Assembly: GCA_902729315.2 (NCBI GenBank)
Contig: LR746281.1
Span: forward strand, 1,493,001-1,557,000
Reading direction: 5' to 3'
Length of the DNA stretch: 64,000 nt
Source: Spirodela intermedia
Lineage: Eukaryota; Streptophyta; Magnoliopsida; Alismatales; Araceae
Shown here: piece by piece, positions 57,180-64,000 of the stretch
Numbering within the stretch: the stretch's first letter is position 1
Layout: each line of letters starts with the position of its first letter
Translations under genes and position numbers: made by a program
Notes under the pieces: generated by a model
Database searches by the model: none
Seen by the model: the letters and a program-made list of their open reading frames with translations, nothing else
Told to the model about the DNA's origin: nothing

Positions 57180-58150
57180 GTAATAATTTATTATTAAAAT
57201 AATTTGATAATTTAAATAAAATGTTAAATGAACATGTCAAAAAAGAAAAAGTTGAATGGGTACAAAACTTATATTGGATGAAATAAATCTGTTTATTTTT
57301 TTGTTTATACATATAAAGGTTAAAAAAATAACTATGGATGGGAGCATTGAAATATGTAAGTTAGCACAAAAAAAAACTAATGATGTTAAATGTACCTTAT
57401 GTAAAATGTCAAATAAAATTCAATTGACAACAACAAAAAATGACATAAGAGAGAGGGAGGGAGGGAGAGAGAGAGAGTAGTTAGTGTGAAGGAAAAAGTT
57501 ATGTAATCAAAATCACAAAATAATATAAAAGCTACCAAACAAAAAGTAATGATTACCTGCACTATCAATCACTTTAAAAGTCTCATAATTTCAATATCCA
57601 ATGAAAAATCAAGTAGTCATGCTCAAGTGTATTAGACTAGACAATAAAGTTCTAGAAAGATGGAAGTACAAATAGAGAACCTTGATCACTTATTCTCTTA
57701 TCTTGTTTATATATTGTTACTATAATTTAATAAACTAGTTGAGCAAAAGATTAGCAGCTAGTGATTTATTAGATGAAAAAACTTGAAAGAACAACAAACC
57801 ATGTAGATTTTTATACAACTAAATCAACAAAAAGATAGCAATAAAACAACTTCAGTCAACTCAGTTTGTTGAAGTCTACTATTAGATAAAGTGAAGCTCA
57901 TCGTTATTCATCCATATTTTTCTCCAAAGGCAAACTATTGGAGTGTATGAATAATATATCCAAAGAATGGATCAATCTCTTTCTATGTGCGGCATTATTT
58001 TGAAATCCACTCTTGAATCAAATAATACACAATCCAAGAAACAATCCAACTTAGTTTATCCTTTTTTTGATAGTTTATTTTATAGTATATTTATTTATTT
58101 ATTTTGTTCTTTGAAGGCTCTAGTACATAAGATTTTGCTTTGACATCATC
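57180..58150 (-). pseudogene. Decayed LARP1 copy 3 (intron 4, exon 4, intron 3)
   Basis: Immediately downstream of the intact LARP1 gene and in the same orientation. Intron-4-like sequence at 57180-57864 matches copies 1 and 2, with a GA-rich block at 57446-57478; exon-4-like sequence is at 57865-57941. Over the core, ATGGATGAA, then CTTCACTTTATCT and GACTTCAA are identical to or nearly identical with the real exon at 58757-58847, but the Gln and Trp codons are TAA and TGA and the donor GT reads CT. The flank 57945-58150 matches 48385-48580 of copy 1. It runs into the 3' flank of the intact gene. Confidence 0.75.
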
Positions 58151-58233
58151 TTCACGACGAAAAAGACTGAGCAATGGATGGTGGTGCACCTAACTGCGTT
58201 TCCTCTTGTTTGAAGCTACGACCACAGCTATGA

Positions 58234-60208
58234 CTATCCACCGAGGGAGGACCTCACTGGAGAATGATGGCCATTTGGTTGCCCTTCATCTAGAGCCATC
58301 GCCGCCAAGCTATTGGTCAAAGGTCCCGTAGTGCTTGGAGTGGCCAGTGACCTCAACGACGGCCAGCGCATCCAGTCATTCCGCCTCCTTATCTTACTTC
58401 CCTGCAAAATAGTAGGAGAATCACTAGTAAAATACTCACCTAAAGGAAATGAATTATTTTCTTCAGTTTTGATAATAACCTTGTTAAGGTAAGGTAAGGT
58501 AAGTAGGTTGATCAATGGATGATGCATGAAAGCTTCACATAAAAGATTTCTATAGTTATGTGGATCAGAAGAGAATAGATTCACAGAAAGAATGCATACC
58601 TCTAGCTCTACAACAGTGGAAGCTCTCACAGCATCCGATATAAATATAATATTATTCGTCAAAATCTTGACCTGTGAATTTTTTTTTATAAAAAAACGTT
58701 TTGACAATGAGCAAATGAGCAAAAGAAAAACGCTATAACAAACCGAGTTGACTCACTCTTTTGAAGTCGGCAATGAGATAAAGTGAAACCCATCCTTGTT
58801 CATCCATTTGTTTCCGCAAGAATTCGTCAGTAGACAAATTATTATCGCTGCAGCAATGAAAATACAAAGGGTGAGAGACTCGACATACATGCGCCAGAGG
58901 AAAATCAGACCAAATTCTCCGCGTAATTCTCACCTGAAATAATAATCAATTTGCTGTGTTAATCGGTATCGTAGCTGTAAATCTGGTGCCGCGTAAAGCA
59001 TTCCAGAAGGTCCTCTAAAACGCGGGTCCTGAACAAGAGCATGCGGTGGGCCGTAATACATCGACGGCGGCGGCAACGGTGGCATTCCTGGGAACAAAAT
59101 GACGAAGGTAAGAGCCTCCCCAACTACTAAAAAATACGAAGAAGAGAGGGAAGAAGGACGGCCGAACTCTGTTGAACCATGGAGAGAGGGTACTCGCCGT
59201 AGTATCCCATGGTACCCACGAAGGGAGGAGGCACCGGCGGGAGCGCAGGGATGAATGGCGGTGGACTGTGTGGTATGTGCCTCGGGTGGAAGGGCCACGC
59301 CATGGCTCTCGCCTGTGAGTGCTCCCAGTGATGAAGATGATGAACAGGTAAAGCTCCGTCAGCGCCGGCGAAGGGACGACGATTCCAGTCGTAGCCGCTC
59401 CGCCCTCCATGGCCCCTCCAGTTCTGAGGATTGTTCCTGTTGGCCCCTCCCCAACCCCCGTTGTTGATGCTTCCTCCTCCCCTCCTGTTACCGCTGTAAC
59501 TCCTGTGGAACTCGTTCCCTCCCTGTGCCTGTGGCGGCCTTCCCCCACGCCTAGATCCGTTCTCCGAGTTTCTCGCCCTCCCATTTTCCGGCAGGCACAC
59601 GGCGGGCGCCGCCGTCCCGCCGCCGGCCACTAGGCTGCCACCATTTTCTGCCTTCGCGCTGCCAAAATAAGCGCCGTGATCCTTGGTTTTCTCCTCCTTC
59701 ATTGGCGCCCGAGCGGAGGATGAACTAGAGTTGGTATCGTTCTCCGTCTTCTGGAGAGCGATGACAGATGCAGGTTAGGGCATGCAGCGAGGAAACCAAA
59801 ATCGATGCGTGATTCAAAAGAGGAGGAGGAAATGTATCTCACTGAAGCCGCAGAGCTCGTTCCATGGGAGACGCCATTGAGAAAGGAGGAGGACGATCTA
59901 GCCGACGCCATGAAAGAAGCCTCGGAGAGAGCCGGCCACGAGACGCCTCCCATCACCCTGCTGTCCGTAGTCATCACGCCATTAGACGCACAGCTGTTCT
60001 TCCACGCCGTCTTCTTCCTCTCCTCCGCATCCGCCGCCTCCGCCGTGGCGGAGTTGATCACCTCGTCAGCCGGTGACAGTTGCGCCGGATCTCCGGCCAT
60101 CTCCGCCTCTCTCCCCGGGGGCGACGAACCAGTGAGCCACGACGCGGGCAGCGGGGAATCATCCGGAAACTCCGACCGCGGCGTAGCCATAGACGTCTCC
60201 GAAGCCAT
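58234..60208 (-). CDS. LARP1C: La-related protein, LARP1b/c type
   Basis: Six exons: 59843-60208, 59198-59750, 58934-59087, 58757-58847, 58600-58671 and 58234-58401 (TAG), giving 467 residues. The N-terminal half is disordered and has a KKTAWKN...GVSWPALSE segment typical of plant LARP1b/c, then an Arg/Gly/Asn-rich stretch and a Pro-rich stretch (PPFIPALPPVPPPF). The La motif occupies about 341-425: LQLRYRLTQQIDYYFSDNNL, FLRKQMDEQGWVSLYLIADF, KILTNNI and IRRRNDWMRW. No DM15 repeats follow, which is normal for LARP1b/c. These proteins bind mRNA 3'/5' ends and affect translation and leaf senescence. The end of exon 2 is uncertain: 59198 needs a GC-AG intron, whereas a GT donor in the same phase gives 59216 and 461 residues. 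Confidence 0.92.
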
Positions 60209-60259
60209 AAACCCTAGCCGAGGATGAAGAGACGACCCACGAGTTGGCGGCGGCGGTGG

Positions 60260-60294
<35 letters not shown>

Positions 60295-60438
60295 GATGGT
60301 GGTGGTGGTGGTGGTGGTGGCGGCGGCGGCTGCGGCGGCGAAACTAGGGTCGACTCTCCATCATTAGAAGGCAGGTACTCGTAGTTCGTTCCAAGATCTC
60401 CTTATATCTCGAAGCCCCCGAAGATCCTGCTTCTTTCC

Positions 60439-60475
<37 letters not shown>

Positions 60476-61771
60476 TAACGTCGTCGCCTAAGTTTCCTCG
60501 ACGTGCCCGCCCGCGGGAGTCCAACGAACTACGCACGGTTAAATCAACCCGAGTATCCAAAAGTGGTATTCCCATTAAATAGGTCTGTTCCAAAATTGCG
60601 GAACATACGGGCGCCCTCTGGCCCGTTCAAACAGGCCATGTTGACTTCCCCTCTCTGTAATTACACAGTTAAATCACTTTTTTAGTAGTTACATTAATGT
60701 GATTACCGCGTCAATCGGAAAAAAATTACGTGAAAAAAAACGGCGCCTTTTGTAAAATCTAAGTCAACGTCGTAGCCTTTGACAATGCGTTTTTAGTAAT
60801 TATCGCGTAATTATTTTAGTAATATTTTCTGGTTTATTACGTGATAATTACGCGTCAACCGGCGGGGAATGACTTCCATGTCGGCGGGATTTTCCGACCC
60901 CCCCCCTACGATGACGTCAGCAAATCGGGGGATAATCTGTCAGTAACAGTAAGGTTTCCATATATATAGGCGGGACCAATATGACGTCAAAGGCGGGCCC
61001 ATTGCTATTTTGGTGTCCAATTATTGGGCCCAATGTTCGTTCTTCTGGGCCGGCCCACAATTCCAACCATACCCGCACGGATTACGTCTTGATTTATACC
61101 TGTAATTAATATTATATCGTACGTTATTATTAAAAAATTCCATTGAATTTAAATGCGGGTATTATGATTTTTCTCTATTCTGAAAAAAATAAGTAAAAAA
61201 TTTAATTAGTGATATATGCCAGTCCCATTAATGTGCTTTGATGGGAGTGAGAGCGCCACAACTAATGCCACCACAATTAACACGTTGACTTCTAGAAGCC
61301 GAGTCGTGTCGAACGGATAGGATCGAACCAGCTAAAACTGGTGCCGTTATGATCCATTATGATGATTGGATCGTGCGGTGGGGGACGGGTCAACATACTG
61401 GTCATCACGGACTTGAGAATATGACCGTTAAGGCGCGCCGCTCCCATGAAAGGCGACAGCGAAAGGGACGGGTAGGAGAGCTCCCAAGGATGGTACCCGT
61501 TGGACCCGAGGCAATCCGACGGCCAGGATAGTCGAAATACTAGACCAGGAGAGTGGTGCAGATAGTCTGACAAGGGGGAGGCCTCCACATCGGACGGTTG
61601 AGAGATCGGAACCACGTTGAATAAAATTGTCCCTCAGGTATATCAGAACTGACTGCCTAATAAACATCTTCTCGTCTTCTCTGCTGGGGACAGAACCTCA
61701 GAAGAAGAAGAAGAAGAAGAAGACGAAAGAGCTCTTCGTCGTCATTGTATCAGAGGGAAGCGAGCGCAGAG
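60209..61771. promoter_or_regulatory. Bidirectional promoter, LARP1 (-) and PIP2 (+)
   Basis: Next to LARP1 there is a (GA)n tract at 60261-60290, a (GGT)n/(GGC)n block at 60298-60340, a C run with (CT)n at 60437-60474. In the middle are GGCCCA/TGGGCC motifs at 60996, 61025, 61046 and 61052. A TATATATAGG box occurs at 60961. An (AGA)n block at 61700-61727 lies just before the PIP2 start region. No other gene is supported. Confidence 0.6.
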
Positions 61772-62066
61772 ATGGCGAAGGAGGTAACCGTTGAGGCGGC
61801 GCAGCAGGCGGCGAGGGACTACCGGGATCCACCTCCGGCGCCGCTCTTCGACTTGGGAGAGCTCCGTCTGTGGTCCTTCTACAGAGCCCTAATCGCAGAG
61901 TTCATCGCCACCCTCCTCTTCCTCTACGTCTTAGTCGCCACCATCATCGGCCACAAGAAGCAGGTCGTTGCCTGCGGCGGCGTAGGCCTGCTCGGCATCG
62001 CCTGGGCTGCCGGCGGCATGATATTCGTCCTCGTCTACTGCACCGCAGGCATCTCTGGTTCGCTCG

Positions 62067-62146
<80 letters not shown>

Positions 62147-62886
62147 GGGTCTGGATTTGTTTGTTGTGCAGGGGGGCATATAAACCCGGCGGTGACCTTC
62201 GGACTACTGCTGGCGAGGAAGGTCTCGCTGCTGCGGGCGGTGGCGTACATGGCAGCGCAGTCCTTGGGGGCCATCTGCGGCGTGGGGCTGGTGAAGGCCT
62301 TCATGAAGAAGCCGTACAACTCCCTCAGCGGCGGCACCAACGAGGTGGCGGACGGATACTCCACCGGCGCCGCCCTCGGCGCAGAGATCATCGGGACCTT
62401 CGTCCTCGTCTACACCGTGTTCTCCGCCACCGACCCCAAGCGCAGCGCCCGCGACTCTCACATCCCGGTACTTCTCCCCCTTCATCTTCTTCTTCGTCTT
62501 CTGCATCTTGTTCGTTTAGCGCCGTTGACACTCATGGGTTTTCCAGGTCTTGGCGCCGCTGCCCATCGGATTCGCCGTCTTCGTCGTCCACCTTGGCACC
62601 ATCCCCATCACCGGCACAGGCATCAACCCTGCGAGGAGCTTCGGCGCGGCCGTCATCTACAACAACGACAAGGCCTGGGACGACCAGGTAGTTACCGAAC
62701 CTCGCTCCTCATCGGAGAACCTTGGCCGCCCTAAAAAGCTGTAGTTTTCTGTGTTCTTTGGTGCAGTGGATCTTCTGGGTCGGGCCGTTCGTCGGCGCCC
62801 TGGCCGCCGCCGCCTACCACCAGTATATCCTGCGGGCCGCCGCTATCAAGGCTTTGGGCTCCTTCCGAAGCAACCCCCGGAACTGA
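61772..62886 (+). CDS. PIP2: Plasma-membrane aquaporin PIP2
   Basis: Four exons, 61772-62057, 62172-62467, 62547-62687 and 62767-62886 (TGA), give 280 residues with six membrane helices. The short N-terminus and [20 protein letters not shown] are PIP2-like; the longer PIP1 leader is absent. Both half-helices carry NPA ([11 protein letters not shown] at 96 and GINPARS at 219). Loop D is the PIP signature [13 protein letters not shown], and His209 and Arg224 are in place for a water-selective filter. Phosphorylation-type serines sit in loop B (RKVSLL) and the C-terminus (GSFRSNP). An in-frame ATG lies nine codons upstream, but MAKEV is the family start. The protein passes water, and in some members H2O2 or CO2, across the plasma membrane. 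Confidence 0.97.
62066..62143 (+). repeat. (CT)n tract filling most of PIP2 intron 1
   Basis: Of the 114-base intron, about 78 bases are CT repeat, beginning roughly eight bases after the GT donor and stopping about 28 bases before the acceptor. A single TCC slip breaks the run three times. Confidence 0.9.
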
Positions 62887-64000
62887 AACTGACGTCGCCG
62901 GAAGAAGAAGCTTCGCCATCGTTGTATCAGTCCCTCTCTTCCTCTCCGTCTGTCGAAAGTTATTCCCTCTCTAATTTTACAGTGTCAGTCGTTCTTCGTT
63001 CTCCTTTCTTCTTTCACGCCTTTTCATGGAGCCGCTTTTGCTTGGCTCCTCTCATCGTGCCTCCAGCAACCCTAAAGCCGGCCGGTGCCCCTGCCGCAGT
63101 AAAAGACTTCTGGGGTCCACTTCGGAGCTGTCATTTCTGCGGTAGCTGGCTGATAGACATCTCATAAAGAGGGGTCATTAATTTTTTGCAGAAAGTCTGC
63201 TTCCGAAATAAATATCTAAATTTAAATTAATTTATAAAGAAAATATAGTACGAAGGTCCTCTATTTTCGCAGTTTTCATATTATAAAAAAATTATTTAAA
63301 TTTGAAATTGTACGTGTTTTGAAATTAATTCGAAGTGATCTATTTTTCACAATGCCAATTTTTGAAGATCAATACTAATTTGCATAGTAATTTGTTTTTC
63401 TTTGAAGTCAGCTATTAAGATAAATAGTCATATGTCAGTTAGTTCCGGACATGGTGTGAAAAATGATACTAAATAAAGCTGGTTAAATTGAAAATAATGC
63501 TTATTCATAATAAATTCCACCCGCGTACGGTAAGCTATTTTTCATAGCGCATTTTAGGAAATAAAGCCAATTAAATTTTTTTCTCGACTGACGAACCAAT
63601 TATTCCTAAGAAACGAGTGAAATACTTTTCATGTGATGGCTCCTAAGTAAAGCTCTTACTTTCCGGCTGGTAGACATCAAGCTCAGAAAAAAGGGTATTT
63701 TATTTTTGAAGAAAATTCCCTTCATAAAAAAAACAGACATTTAAATTTCTAGATTAATTTTCATTTCCGTTCTTTAAATATACTAAAAAGGGTGGTTTAA
63801 ATTGACAACAATACATATTTAATAGTACTGTGATAAAGCAGTAACTGACTTTCACAGTGATTTTTTAAAAATATTTTAATATGTTTTTGAGAAGTAACCA
63901 ATTTTGATATGAAGTTTTTTATTTTTTTTATGTGACAGCTCCCGAAGCCCATGTTCTTCATAAGAACCAATAACTTCTTGCTATATTGCGGTATTGATAA
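62887..64000. other. PIP2 3' flank and AT-rich end of window
   Basis: About 300 bases of GC-neutral 3' UTR-like sequence are followed, from 63170, by AT-rich sequence with no open frame of note. Two phrases like TGTGATGGCTCCTAAG (63635) and TGTGACAGCTCCCGAAG (63931) suggest a weak internal repeat. Nothing else is recognised. Confidence 0.5.

Noticed and set aside
50940-58043. Direct repeats 50.94-51.58 and 57.3-58.04 kb read as the two LTRs of the Copia element
   Set aside because: Tempting because a TGTT start follows a purine tract at 51585, but the repeats contain LARP1 exon 4 with flanking introns, and homology with copy 1 runs past the supposed LTR edge. LARP1 duplication explains them better, though not beyond doubt.
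61931-62391. Antisense frames in the PIP2 gene rich in Arg-Glu repeats
   Set aside because: They are (GA)n read as protein on the strand opposite a well-supported gene; similar frames occur at every CT/GA tract.

Overview
This is nuclear DNA of a flowering plant. Every gene is split by GT-AG introns, the genes belong to plant families (plastid 3-dehydroquinate synthase, ROP GTPase, PIP aquaporin, ERD7, MCA, UPL3), and the spacers are AT-rich with many CT/GA microsatellites. The high GC of many exons (ADF, UPL3 3' half, RING gene, LARP1, PIP2) leans towards a monocot, but that is inference. No bacterial, organellar or viral segment was seen.

Layout. 1-45.6 kb is an ordinary gene-dense arm: 3' end of RPN10 (+), an ADF5/9-type actin-binding gene (+), a BAH-less TFIIS-N/DLN-motif gene (-) with a probable 4.1 kb leader intron, ERD7 (+), DHQS (-), HECT ligase UPL3 (-, 17 exons), a type I ROP GTPase (+), SKP1 (-), MCA Ca2+ channel (-) and a BOI-like RING ligase (-). 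58.2-64 kb holds a LARP1b/c-type La-motif gene (-) and a PIP2 aquaporin (+). I rebuilt each gene by joining exons whose phases all close without a stop.

46-58 kb is different: AT-rich, without an intact gene, and made of wreckage. It contains at least three decayed partial copies of the 3' half of the neighbouring LARP1 gene in the same orientation, a satellite-like array with a period near 118 bp, and a dead Copia retrotransposon whose gag-protease-integrase half lies on + while its RT-RNase H half lies on -, itself split by a further insertion. Two LARP1 copies share the same two nonsense codons, so the block seems to have been duplicated after it had already died. This is the most notable part of the window.

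Functionally the intact genes are not an operon or a pathway. Three act in ubiquitin turnover (RPN10, UPL3, SKP1), with a RING ligase as a fourth; ADF and ROP both act on actin; MCA and PIP2 are plasma-membrane channels. Promoters of several housekeeping genes carry clusters of TGGGCC/GGCCCA (site II type) motifs, and CT/GA tracts sit close to most predicted transcript starts.
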